A DNA stretch of 64,000 nt from Petropleomorpha daqingensis (GTDB lineage: Bacteria; Actinomycetota; Actinomycetes; Mycobacteriales; Geodermatophilaceae), in assembly GCF_013408985.1 (NCBI RefSeq), contig NZ_JACBZT010000001.1:1860001-1924000 (forward strand). Reading direction: 5' to 3'. Position 1 is the first letter of the stretch, and every line of letters starts with the position of its first letter. Under the pieces are notes generated by a model. It saw nothing but the letters and a program-made list of their open reading frames with translations. It did no database searches and had not been told where the DNA came from. Below are positions 43,016 through 52,066 of this stretch, one piece after another. Position numbers and translations under genes: made by a program.

Positions 43016-43885
43016 TCAGACGACGTCGCGGCGGGTGAGGAGCAGCCCCATCAGGGCCGTGGCCGCGACGAGGAAGAGCCCGAGCACGGCCGCGGCCTGA
43101 GGACCGCTCACGATGGCGGCCACCCCCGGGGTGTGCACGGTGGTGCCGGCCGCGGCGAGCGCGGCGACGAGCGAGCCGGCGTTGGCGCCGGGCAGGACGG
43201 CCTGCGCGGAGTCGAAGAAGCTGAGCAGCGGCGCCGCGACGTTGATGATCAGGTTCTCGATCGCCAGCACGAAGACCAGCCCCAGGGCGATCGGCAGGGC
43301 GGTGCTGCGCAGCAGCGTGCCCAGCAGCATCCCCAGCACGCCCCACGTGCTGGCGATGAGCAGGCCCCCGCCGACGCCGAGGGCGAGCGCGCCGGCCGAC
43401 GGCCAGTCCGCCGGCGCGTCCTCGGCGTGGGCGATGAGCCCGCTGGCGCCGGCGGTCAGCAGGAAGGCGACCGCGACGGTGCCGGCGAGCACGATCTCCA
43501 GCGCCAGCAGCTGCCCGGCGAGCAGACGCAGCCGGCGCGGGTTCTGGGCGAGGACGGTCTTGAGCGTCCCCCAGCCGTACTCACTGCCGGTGAGCAGGGC
43601 GCCGAGGGTCATCAGCAGCGCCCCGCCGAAGAGCGGCAAGCCGGAGATGGTGTTCTCGACCAGCCGCGACGGCAGCGTCTCCCCGAGCACCGCCGACGCC
43701 GGTAGCCCGTCGAACGACGAGCCGCGCCGGTAGGCGGTGTAGGGGATCACCAGCGCGAAGACGATCTGGAGGGTGGGCCACAGGCCCAGCAGCACCCAGG
43801 TCGCCGGCCGCCGGGCCAGCACGAGCAGCTCGACCGCCACGACGCGGCGGAGCCCTCCGGACGGTCGGGGCAGCACGTCGGTCAC
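43016..43885 (-). CDS. ABC-2-type exporter permease
   Basis: The 289-residue protein has about six membrane segments and GSEYGWGTLKTVLAQNPRR, the amphipathic motif of ABC-2 permeases. GTG 43885 overlaps the ATPase stop. It may export the polyketide or a peptide; proximity to the pigment operon is suggestive only. Confidence 0.87.
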   Translation of the reverse strand: MTDVLPRPSGGLRRVVAVELLVLARRPATWVLLGLWPTLQIVFALVIPYTAYRRGSSFDGLPASAVLGETLPSRLVENTISGLPLFGGALLMTLGALLTGSEYGWGTLKTVLAQNPRRLRLLAGQLLALEIVLAGTVAVAFLLTAGASGLIAHAEDAPADWPSAGALALGVGGGLLIASTWGVLGMLLGTLLRSTALPIALGLVFVLAIENLIINVAAPLLSFFDSAQAVLPGANAGSLVAALAAAGTTVHTPGVAAIVSGPQAAAVLGLFLVAATALMGLLLTRRDVV

Positions 43886-44835
43886 CGGGGGCCTCCCGCG
43901 TCGTCGCCGGTCATCTCGAGGAAGACCTCCTCGAGGGTGCGCGCGCTCTGCCGCAGGCCCGTGACCTCCACGTCCGCGTGGACCAGCGCGCGGTTGATCT
44001 CCGCGGCAGCGCTCGACGGGGCCTGCACGTGCAGGACGTCCCCGACGATCGAGACCCGGTCGGCCCCCACCAGACCGGCGGCGACCAGGGCGGCCTCGCC
44101 GAGCGGCGCGGCCTGGATCTCCAGCCGGCCGAGGCCCCGCAGCTCCTCGACGGTGCTCTCGACGACCAGCCGGCCCTCCGCGATGATCGCGACCCGGTCG
44201 CACGACTGCTCCACCTCGCCGAGCAGGTGGCTGGACAGCACGACGGTCCGGCCGTCGGTGGCCAGCCGGCGCAGCAGCGCCCGCATGTCGGTGATGCCGG
44301 CGGGGTCGAGCCCGTTGGTCGGCTCGTCGAGCACCACGACCTCCGGGTCGGTGAGCAGCGCGGCGGCGACACCCAGCCGCTGCTTCATGCCGAGCGAGTA
44401 CGTGCGATAGCGGTCGTCGGCGCGGTCCTCGAGGTCGGTGATCGAGAGGACGGCGGCGATCCGGGCGGCCGACGCCCCCGTGTGCCCGGCGAGCACCCGC
44501 AGGTTGTCCCGCCCGGACAGGTACGGGTAGAAGCCCGGCCCCTCCACCAGCGCACCGACGGCCACGCCCGGGGACCCGGCCGGCATCCCGAGGACGGACG
44601 CCGTGCCGGCGGTCGGGCGGACCAGCCCCAGCAGCATCCGCAGCGTCGTCGTCTTCCCGGCGCCGTTCGGGCCGAGGACGCCGAACACCTCTCCGCGGCG
44701 CACCTCGAGGGAGAGCCGGTCCACGACGGTCCGCTTGCCGTAGCGCTTGGTCAACCCGGCCATGACCACCGCCGGTCCGGCGACGCGCCGGCCGGACGTC
44801 ACCGCGTGGGGAGCGGTGCCCGTTTGTTGCTGCAT
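43882..44835 (-). CDS. ABC-2-type exporter ATP-binding protein
   Basis: The 317-residue ATPase has Walker A GPNGAGKTTT, signature YSLGMKQRLG, Walker B VVLDEPTNGLDPAG and H-loop SSHLLGE. ATG 44835 is used; GTG 44844 would add three residues, and neither has an SD. A CATACT hexamer on the minus strand near 44908 could be its -10. Confidence 0.88.
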   Translation of the reverse strand: MQQQTGTAPHAVTSGRRVAGPAVVMAGLTKRYGKRTVVDRLSLEVRRGEVFGVLGPNGAGKTTTLRMLLGLVRPTAGTASVLGMPAGSPGVAVGALVEGPGFYPYLSGRDNLRVLAGHTGASAARIAAVLSITDLEDRADDRYRTYSLGMKQRLGVAAALLTDPEVVVLDEPTNGLDPAGITDMRALLRRLATDGRTVVLSSHLLGEVEQSCDRVAIIAEGRLVVESTVEELRGLGRLEIQAAPLGEAALVAAGLVGADRVSIVGDVLHVQAPSSAAAEINRALVHADVEVTGLRQSARTLEEVFLEMTGDDAGGPR

Positions 44836-44844
44836 GCGGCGCAC

Positions 44845-45173
44845 TGTGGCCCCGATCGGGGGCGGTGTCGACGGTCCGGGGATCCCGTACCGGCCGATCG
44901 GGCCGAAAGTATGAGACCCACCGGAGGGGGTCGTGGGCCTGCGGTCCCGCCGCTGCGCGCATCCACCCTGCCCCGGGGAGGAGCGACCACACCTGGGATG
45001 GGGCCCGCCATACCCGGGTCGGACCGATTTTCCCTACTCACGGTCGCTCGACGCCGCACTGCCCCGACGGCCATGGTTCTCACCGCACTGACAGGCCGTC
45101 CATAGGCGGATCCCCTCCGCCTCGCAGGCGTCCGCGATCGCACGGTGCATCGACCCATCGAATCGAGGCCACC
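44845..45173. other. divergent intergenic region upstream of beta-helix gene
   Basis: No coding frame is supported. It holds AGTATGAGACCC near 44908, and near 44997 the series GGGATG ... CATACCCGGGTC ... TTTTCCCT, which is mirrored in the gap upstream of the paralogous beta-helix gene (51895-51935). These are probably shared promoter/operator elements. Confidence 0.35.
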
Positions 45174-46625
45174 ATGACCGATTCCCCCACGAGGCGGTCG
45201 AGGTCCCGTGCCAGGACGGCACGGCGGCTGACCCTCCTCTCCGCGTTCCTCCTGCTGCTCACCATGCTGCCGGCCGGCGTCGCGTCGGCCACCGGCCGGA
45301 CCTGGACCGTCTACCCCAACCAGTCGATCCAGGACGCCGTCAACCGGGCGAGCAGCGGTGACGTGATCCGCCTCGTCGCCGGCGAGTACAAGAACCAGGC
45401 CGTCTGCGTCAACGGCAAGGGCCTGACCATCGTCGGGGCGGGGGCGGACAAGACCCTCATCTCGTGGCCGGACTGGACCAAACCCGACGTCGTCAACGCC
45501 AACGGCAGCGTCACCCCCGGCGACCAGGTCGACGCGCCGGCCGGCGGCAACGCCTGCTGGTCGGAGTGGGCCTCCCACGACCCGGAGAGCGTCAAACAGG
45601 GCACCCTCCAGCACCAGCTGGCCGACGACGTGTCCGGTCTGTTCTTCCTCAACCCGAACGGTCCGGTCACCGTGACCGGCCTGTCGACGCTCAACCACAC
45701 CGCCAACGGCATCGTCGTCGAGGGTGGCAAGAAGGGCGTGGTCGTCTACCAGACCAAGGGCAAGGGCCACGACCGGTACGGCATCCTGGCGAGCAACTCG
45801 AGCAACATCGTGATCAAGTACAACGTCGAGACCGCCGTGACCCGGGTCCCCTCGTCGAACACGAGCGGCAACAGCGGCACGGCGGGCGTCTCGGTCTCCG
45901 ACTCGGCGAACGCCAACGCCCTGGTCCAGGGGAACCGCACGAACGGCTGGAACATCGGCGTCTTCATCCGTGAGTCGCGGACCGGCGCGGTGGTCGGCAA
46001 CGACATCACCAACAGCTGCGTCGGCATCAACCTGTTCGACGACACCAACACCGAGGTGCCGCCGAACCAGGCCTCGACGATCAACGCCGGCAACTTCGCG
46101 GTGCTGAGCAACAACGTGCACGACAACCACCGGTTCTGCCTGGCCGGCATCGGCCAGGTGGCCGCGCGGCTGAAGGTCTCCGGGACCGGCATCGCGGTGG
46201 TCAACATGGACACGGTGCTGCTCAAGTACAACACGGTGATCAACAACGGTCCGGCCGACCCGGTCCAGCTGCTGGACTTCCCGGCCGCCGGGATCCTGCT
46301 GCTCTCGCTGCCGGCCTTCAACACCACCACCCCCAACGCGGCCATCCCGGTCGAGAAGGTCGCCGTGGTGAGCAACAAGGTCACCGGCAACACCACCGCC
46401 GTCGACCCGGACGGTCCGGGACCGCAGCCGGCCTTCCGCGCCCCGCTGGACATCGAGGTCGGCTTCCCGCCGGGGACGGTGCTCGCCGACCCCACCAACC
46501 CCAACAACCCACCGATCCCGATCCCGCCCATCGGTAGCGGCATCCTCTTCCAGGGCAACACCTGCGGGTACCAGCTCGTGGGCCTGGGCGCCGGCAACGT
46601 CAAGATCGACTGCGGAGCTCACTGA
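45174..46625 (+). CDS. secreted right-handed parallel beta-helix protein
   Basis: The 483-residue protein has a long signal peptide (Arg-rich n-region, LTLLSAFLLLLTMLPAGV, cleavage after ASA). It then has pectate-lyase-like PbH1 repeats: IQDAVNRASSGDVIRLVAGE, GKGHDRYGILASNSSNIVI, GWNIGVFIRESRTGAVVGN. Such folds bind or cleave polysaccharide; no catalytic residues of a known lyase family are recognisable. It is paralogous to 52067-53344, sharing the HDRYGIL and RFCLAG(I/V)G motifs. Confidence 0.85.
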   Translation: MTDSPTRRSRSRARTARRLTLLSAFLLLLTMLPAGVASATGRTWTVYPNQSIQDAVNRASSGDVIRLVAGEYKNQAVCVNGKGLTIVGAGADKTLISWPDWTKPDVVNANGSVTPGDQVDAPAGGNACWSEWASHDPESVKQGTLQHQLADDVSGLFFLNPNGPVTVTGLSTLNHTANGIVVEGGKKGVVVYQTKGKGHDRYGILASNSSNIVIKYNVETAVTRVPSSNTSGNSGTAGVSVSDSANANALVQGNRTNGWNIGVFIRESRTGAVVGNDITNSCVGINLFDDTNTEVPPNQASTINAGNFAVLSNNVHDNHRFCLAGIGQVAARLKVSGTGIAVVNMDTVLLKYNTVINNGPADPVQLLDFPAAGILLLSLPAFNTTTPNAAIPVEKVAVVSNKVTGNTTAVDPDGPGPQPAFRAPLDIEVGFPPGTVLADPTNPNNPPIPIPPIGSGILFQGNTCGYQLVGLGAGNVKIDCGAH

Positions 46626-46639
46626 TCCCCGCTGACCGA

Positions 46640-46667
46640 GGCCCCCTCGACGCGAGTCGAGGGGGCC
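46640..46667. terminator. bidirectional terminator hairpin
   Basis: GGCCCCCTCGAC and GTCGAGGGGGCC (12-bp perfect arms) with loop GCGA lie between stops at 46625 and 46680. Confidence 0.8.
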
Positions 46668-46679
46668 CCGGCCCCGTGT

Positions 46680-48356
46680 TCAGCTGTTGGGCCGGGTGGG
46701 CAGCAGGCCCTCCTGGTGGTCCAGCTCGCGTTCCAGCACCCGGAGGGCCGAGTCGGGCAGCCGGCCGACGTCCCGCCAGCGCAGCAGCGTGTCCCGCTCG
46801 GCGTCGATGACCGCCCGGTGCACGCGCACCGCCGCCTCGTACTGCGGGTTGTAGGGGATGTCGATCTCGGCGTTCTCCAGGACGTCCAGCCGCTGCCGGT
46901 ACCGCGCCAGGCGCGCCTCCAGCTGGGCGCGCAGCGCCGCGATCGCCTTGTCGTCGACGTCGTCGTGGTCCTCCAGCTCCATCTCGGAGAGCCGGTCGAG
47001 ACCGGACTGCACCGCGGCGGAGCGGGCCTGGTTGCGGATCCGGGCCTGATCCGCGGCGTTGGCGCGCAGCCCCAGCGCGCGGACGAGCGGCCCGAAGGTG
47101 ATGCCCTGGCCGACCAGGGTCACCAGGACCACGAGGAAGGCGCAGAACAGGAGCAGGTTGCGGTCGGGGAACGGCTCGCCGCTCTCGGTGACCCGCGGGA
47201 GCGTGAAGATCGCGGCCAGGGTGATGACGCCGCGGGTGCCGGCCCAGCTGAGCGCGGTGAGCTCCTTACCGGTCAGCCGCTGGTCGACGTGCGCCGCGCG
47301 CTCCTCGGCGGGGTCGTCGTCCGTGGCCTGCTCGACGTCGTCCCCACCGCCGAGCCGCATGTGCAGCGAGCGGGGCAGCAGCTGGGTCAGCACCAGCCAG
47401 AGCGGGCGCAGGACCAGGACGACGCCGACGGTGATCGCCGACGCGATGACGATCGTCGAGGTCTCGTACTGGTGCAGCCCCTCCACGACCCGCGGCAGCT
47501 GCTGGCCGATGAGCAGGAAGACCAGCCCCTCGAGCAGGAAGTCGACCAGCCGCCAGACGGCGCCGACCTGCATCCGGTAGTCGCCGGAGACGCTGCGGGA
47601 GCTGTCGTGCCCGATGAGCAGGCCGGCGATGACGACGGCCAGGACACCGGAGACGTGGAGCTCCTCGCCGATGAGGTAGGCGAGGAACGGGGTGGCCAGC
47701 GAGACGGCGTTGAGCGTCATCGTGTCGCGCCGCAGCCGCCGGACGAACCGCACGGCGTAGGCCACGGCTAGGCCGACGACGACCCCGCCGACGGCGGAGA
47801 GCACGAACCGCCCCAGCGCCCACGGCGTCGAGTAGCCGTGCCCGGTGGCCGCCGAGACGGCGACGGTCAGCACGGTCAGCGCCGTCGCGTCGTTGAGCAG
47901 GCCCTCGCCCTCGATCAGCGTGAGCACGCGCGGCGGCAGGCCGACGCGGCGCCCGACGGAGAGGGCGGCCACCGGGTCGGGTGGGGCGACGGCGGCCCCG
48001 AGCGCGATGCCGGCGGCCAGCGTCGCGCCCGTCACCCACAGCTGGAAGCCCACCCCGATGAGCAGCGCGGTGGCGAGGACGAGCAGCACCGAGAGGCTGA
48101 TGACCGTGCGCAGGTGCTGGCGGATCGCGAGCAGCGACGAGTCCAGGGCCGCGCTGTAGAGCAGCGGCGGGATGACCAGCGTCAGGATGATGTGCGGGTC
48201 GAGGACGACGTTCGGGCCGGGCAGCAGCGCGTAGGCGATCCCGGCGACCGTCATCAGGGCGGCCGCGGGCAGCCCCGTCTTCTCGGCCACCCAGCGCAGG
48301 ACGACGACCACCGCCACCGCAGCGAGCACGAACAGCAGCGTCGACTCCACATCCAC
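46680..48356 (-). CDS. CPA1-family Na+/H+ antiporter
   Basis: The 558-residue membrane protein has 11-12 hydrophobic segments, the ion-site motif APPDPVAALSVGRR, EGEGLLNDATAL and the TRGVITLAA segment. A long cytoplasmic C-terminal helix-rich tail (about 430-558) is of the type found in bacterial NhaP/Nha1-like exchangers. It supports pH and sodium homeostasis. GTG 48356. Confidence 0.92.
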   Translation of the reverse strand: MDVESTLLFVLAAVAVVVVLRWVAEKTGLPAAALMTVAGIAYALLPGPNVVLDPHIILTLVIPPLLYSAALDSSLLAIRQHLRTVISLSVLLVLATALLIGVGFQLWVTGATLAAGIALGAAVAPPDPVAALSVGRRVGLPPRVLTLIEGEGLLNDATALTVLTVAVSAATGHGYSTPWALGRFVLSAVGGVVVGLAVAYAVRFVRRLRRDTMTLNAVSLATPFLAYLIGEELHVSGVLAVVIAGLLIGHDSSRSVSGDYRMQVGAVWRLVDFLLEGLVFLLIGQQLPRVVEGLHQYETSTIVIASAITVGVVLVLRPLWLVLTQLLPRSLHMRLGGGDDVEQATDDDPAEERAAHVDQRLTGKELTALSWAGTRGVITLAAIFTLPRVTESGEPFPDRNLLLFCAFLVVLVTLVGQGITFGPLVRALGLRANAADQARIRNQARSAAVQSGLDRLSEMELEDHDDVDDKAIAALRAQLEARLARYRQRLDVLENAEIDIPYNPQYEAAVRVHRAVIDAERDTLLRWRDVGRLPDSALRVLERELDHQEGLLPTRPNS

Positions 48357-48476
48357 GTGTCCATCCTCCCTGGCGCTGCGTCAGGTCTCCCGGGCGGCGC
48401 CGAGAGCGCGCCGTGATGCGCACCGCAGTCGGTCGCGTTCCGGAATCTGGTCGGCTCGCGCACCCTTGCCTCGGAC

Positions 48477-49553
48477 ATGGATCTGTTCTCGCCCGTGACC
48501 ATCGGCGACCTCGAGCTCGCCAACCGCGTCGTGATGGCGCCGCTGACCCGGATGCGGGCCGGCGCCTCCGGCGTCCCGAACGACCTGCTCGTCGAGCACT
48601 ACCGGCAGCGCGCGGGCGTCGGGCTCGTCATCACCGAGGGGACCTACCCCAACCACGAGTCGCAGGCCTTCGTCGGCCAGCCCGGCATCGTCACCGACGA
48701 GCAGGTGGCCGGCTGGCGCCGCGTCGCCGACGCCGTGCACGCCCGCGGCGGCCGCATCGTGATGCAGGTGATGCAAGGCGGCCGGGTCACCCATCCCGAC
48801 ACCAACGGCGGACGACGCGTCGTCGCTCCTTCTGCGCTGGCGATCGACGGCCAGACGCACACGCCGAAGGGCAAGCAGCCCTACCCGGTGCCGCACGCGC
48901 TGTCCGTCGACGAGGCGCGGGCGACGCTGCAGGACGTCGTCGCCGCCTCGCGGCGCGCGGTCGAGGCCGGGCTGGACGGCGTGGAGATCCACGGCGCCAA
49001 CGGCTACCTGCTGCACGAGTTCCTCTCGCCGGCGTCCAACCAGCGCGACGACCTCTACGGCGGTTCGCCGGAGAACCGGGCGCGCTTCGTGATCGAGGTC
49101 GTCACGGCGGTGGCCGCGGAGATCGGCGCCGGTCGCGTGGGCCTGCGGATCTCGCCCGAGCACAACATCCAGGACGCGCTGGAGACCGACCGGGACGACG
49201 TCCGCGCGACCTACGGGGCCCTGGTCGACGCGCTGCGGCCGCTGGACCTGGCGTACCTGTCGGTGCTGCACAGGGAGCCCGCCGGTGAGCTGGTGCAGGA
49301 ACTGCGGCAGCGCTTCGGCGGCCCGCTGATCGCCAACAGCGGCTTCGGCACGGTCACCACGCGCGCCGAGGCGGTGGCGCTGATCGAGGCCGCGCACGCC
49401 GACGCCGTCGCCGTCGGCCGCGCCGTCATCGCCAACCCCGACCTGGTCGAGCGCTGGCAGGGCGAGCACCCGGAGAACGAGCCGAACGCGGCGCTCTTCT
49501 ACGCCCCCGGCGCCGAGGGCTACACCGACTACCCGGCGCTGCGCGCCGGCTGA
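48477..49553 (+). CDS. Old Yellow Enzyme-family alkene reductase
   Basis: The 358-residue FMN barrel protein has LANRVVMAPLTRMRAG, VEIHGANGYLLHEFLSPASN (His/Asn substrate pair) and DLYGGSPENRARF. It reduces activated C=C bonds with NAD(P)H. ATG 48477, full length for the NemA/OYE family. Confidence 0.94.
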   Translation: MDLFSPVTIGDLELANRVVMAPLTRMRAGASGVPNDLLVEHYRQRAGVGLVITEGTYPNHESQAFVGQPGIVTDEQVAGWRRVADAVHARGGRIVMQVMQGGRVTHPDTNGGRRVVAPSALAIDGQTHTPKGKQPYPVPHALSVDEARATLQDVVAASRRAVEAGLDGVEIHGANGYLLHEFLSPASNQRDDLYGGSPENRARFVIEVVTAVAAEIGAGRVGLRISPEHNIQDALETDRDDVRATYGALVDALRPLDLAYLSVLHREPAGELVQELRQRFGGPLIANSGFGTVTTRAEAVALIEAAHADAVAVGRAVIANPDLVERWQGEHPENEPNAALFYAPGAEGYTDYPALRAG

Positions 49554-49635
49554 TCCGAACTCCGCGCCCAACGCTCACAGTCGGTCCCGTGCAGGATGAG
49601 CCGTCCGCTGTCCCGGCCGGGAGTCAGGAGGCGCT

Positions 49636-50178
49636 GTGGTCGACCTGGTGCGGGCCACCGCCGTCGAGCGCGCCGTTGACCGTCCTGGCGACGACGTCGT
49701 CCCGTCGGCGGACGTGGTGATGGACCGCGCGTTCACCGTTCCGGCGCCACCGGCGGAGGTGTGGCCCTGGTTGGCGCAGCTGGGCAAGGGACGAGCCGGC
49801 TGGTACCTCCCGCGCAGCGTGGAGCGGCTCGTCCCGCCTCGTCGGCGGGCAAGCCGCTCCGTGGACCCGCGGTGGCAGGACCTGGCGGTCGGCGACGTGA
49901 TCCCCGACTACGGCGGACCGCACGAGACGTTCGCGGTGACCGCGATCGAGCCGCCCCGGTCGCTGGTCTACCGCTCGCGGCGCGGACGCACGGACGTGTC
50001 CTGGTCGATCAGCCTCGCTGCCGAAGCCGGCGGGTGCACGCGCGTCCACCTGCGCCTACGGCTCGCGCCCGTCCGCCATCGATGGCTCGCCGAGATCGGC
50101 GGCGGCTTGCTCGACCTGCTGACGATCGCAGGTATGGCCGCCGGACTGCGGGAACGGCTCAGGGACGACGGCAGGTGA
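49636..50178 (+). CDS. SRPBCC-like protein
   Basis: The 180-residue START-like protein has DRAFTVPAPPAEVWPWLAQLG, GDVIPDYGGPHETF and a C-terminal helix. The family binds lipids or hydrophobic ligands. GTG 49636 follows a CAGGAGG SD. It ends just before a hairpin. Confidence 0.8.
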   Translation: MVDLVRATAVERAVDRPGDDVVPSADVVMDRAFTVPAPPAEVWPWLAQLGKGRAGWYLPRSVERLVPPRRRASRSVDPRWQDLAVGDVIPDYGGPHETFAVTAIEPPRSLVYRSRRGRTDVSWSISLAAEAGGCTRVHLRLRLAPVRHRWLAEIGGGLLDLLTIAGMAAGLRERLRDDGR

Positions 50179-50184
50179 CGCAAC

Positions 50185-50234
50185 TGTGCGCGGAGTCGCC
50201 GTTCGGAGGGGATCGAAGGGCGACTCCGCGCACA
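50185..50234. terminator. 16-bp-arm hairpin between convergent genes
   Basis: TGTGCGCGGAGTCGCC (50185-50200) pairs perfectly with GGCGACTCCGCGCACA (50219-50234) across an 18-base loop, between stops at 50178 and 50239. Confidence 0.7.
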
Positions 50235-50238
50235 ACGA

Positions 50239-51732
50239 TCACCGTCGTCCGGTCCAGACCTCCCGCTCGGCGCCGTCCGGGTCGTCGACGACGGTGAGCT
50301 GCTCGTCGATCAGCGCCGTCGTCCGTGCGCCCGTGTCGTACTGCGGCCAGCCGGGGTCGCCGTCCGCGACGAACCGGACCCACGCGGCATGGGCGGTGTC
50401 GGCCACGGCCTGGGGCGGAGACGTGCCGATCAGCGGGTGCGCCGTGACGTCGTCCAGCGTGTCGAAGACGAAGGGGACCTCGGTCGCGTGGCAGGCGCCG
50501 AGGCGACCCTCGAAGCTCGGCGACCAGTAGTCGAACCGGTACATCCACGTCGGGCCGGCGTGCGCCTCGGCGACGCGGATCGCGGGGATCCGGAAGAACC
50601 AGTCGGAGACGACGGCGGCCATCACGTCGCCGTGGCCGGCGTCGGCACGGTTGGCCCGGTAGGTCGCCACCGCCTCGTCGGACGCGCCGTACCCCGTGGC
50701 GGCGGCGGTCAGGACGGCCTCGTCGATGAAGTCGATGGCCCCGTTCGGGACGACGAACAGCCGCGCCTCGTCGTTGTTCGAGCCCACCAGCAGCGCCACG
50801 TCGGAGCTCGCACCCCCGGCGAGCGCGTCCAGCGGGTGCTCCGGGAGCGTGTCGCCGTCGACCACCGGGGCGAACGGCAGCAGGCTCAGCGCGAGGCTGC
50901 CCCACTTGGCGGGGTCGGGCGCCGTCTGCACCTCCTCGACCAGCGCCGACGCCGCTGCGACCACCTGGTCCACGGGCAGAGCCGTGATGGCCTCCCGGGT
51001 CGGTTCCACGCCCAGCGCCTCCGCGAAGAACCGGGAGACGGTGAGCGCGACGTCCGGTGCCAGCGTGTGCGCCGCCGCGCCGCTCTCCAGGACGGCCTGC
51101 CGGAACAGCCCCCGGGCGCCGGGCATCGCCAGCAGGGTCGTGATGCTCATGGAGCCGGCGGACTCCCCGGCGACCGTGACGCGGTCCGGATCGCCGCCGA
51201 ACGCGGCGATGTTGCGCTGCACCCACTGCAGGGCGGCGATCTGGTCGAGCAGCCCGACGTTGGCGACGCCGTCCCCGAGGTAGAGGAAGCCCTCGGCGCC
51301 CAGCCGGTAGTTGATCGTCACGCAGACGACCCCGTCGCGGGCGAACGAGCTGCCCCGGTACGCGGCCACGGAACCGGAGCCGTTCATGAACGACCCGCCG
51401 TGGATCCAGACCAGGACGGGGAGCCCGGTGGCCTGCGGATCCGGCGTCCAGACGTTCAGGTTCAGCACGTCCTCGCCCGGGATCGTGATCTCGGGGAACA
51501 GCGGCGCGTACTGCGGCGGGTAGTCGCCCTTCGGGGCGGTCGGCCCGTACGCGGTGGCATCCCGCTCGCCGTCCCACGGCTCCGCCGGCTGCGGCGGTTG
51601 CATCCGGTTCGGCCCGAAGGGCGGGGCGGCGTAGGGGATCCCCAGGAACGCGGGCACGCCGTGGTCGATCGTGCCGACCAGCCGACCTCCCTCGACCTGC
51701 ACGGTGGGACGTACCTGCGTCGCCTCGCTCAT
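50239..51732 (-). CDS. type B carboxylesterase
   Basis: The 497-residue alpha/beta hydrolase has the oxyanion motif WIHGGSFMNGSG, nucleophile VAGESAGSMS, acidic residue in GSNNDEA and His in ACHATEVPF. It is typical of actinobacterial pNB-esterase-like enzymes. No signal peptide is seen. ATG 51732. Confidence 0.93.
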   Translation of the reverse strand: MSEATQVRPTVQVEGGRLVGTIDHGVPAFLGIPYAAPPFGPNRMQPPQPAEPWDGERDATAYGPTAPKGDYPPQYAPLFPEITIPGEDVLNLNVWTPDPQATGLPVLVWIHGGSFMNGSGSVAAYRGSSFARDGVVCVTINYRLGAEGFLYLGDGVANVGLLDQIAALQWVQRNIAAFGGDPDRVTVAGESAGSMSITTLLAMPGARGLFRQAVLESGAAAHTLAPDVALTVSRFFAEALGVEPTREAITALPVDQVVAAASALVEEVQTAPDPAKWGSLALSLLPFAPVVDGDTLPEHPLDALAGGASSDVALLVGSNNDEARLFVVPNGAIDFIDEAVLTAAATGYGASDEAVATYRANRADAGHGDVMAAVVSDWFFRIPAIRVAEAHAGPTWMYRFDYWSPSFEGRLGACHATEVPFVFDTLDDVTAHPLIGTSPPQAVADTAHAAWVRFVADGDPGWPQYDTGARTTALIDEQLTVVDDPDGAEREVWTGRR

Positions 51733-52066
51733 GGCTGCTCCGATGCCTCGCCGCTGGGCCCCGTGGTGCCCGAAGCGTGTCGAGGCTGATCGGAGGTGTC
51801 AATCAGTCCCCCGGGCGGCTACCGGGGGGAGGGCCGTCGTCGCTGCCTGTGAGGTCTGATCCGCAGGTCGCGGTCGTCCTGCGCCCCAGGTCGCACCGGG
51901 ATGCACGACCCAGGTATGAGATCCCGGTTTTCCCTGGAGTGTCATCGGACCCTTCCGTCACACCGACCACATCGTTGCGGGGCGCCCCGGTTCTGCGAGA
52001 TCTCCCACCGGCCGGGCGGACCGGGCGTCGGCAGTTCCACGAGCGCACGCCGCAATGGGAGGACGG
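51733..52066. other. divergent intergenic region upstream of second beta-helix gene
   Basis: No gene is supported. It contains GGGATG, CAGGTATGAGATCCC (51914) and GGTTTTCCCT, in the same order and nearly the same spacing as in the gap before 45174. An SD (GGGAGGA) precedes ATG 52067. Confidence 0.35.
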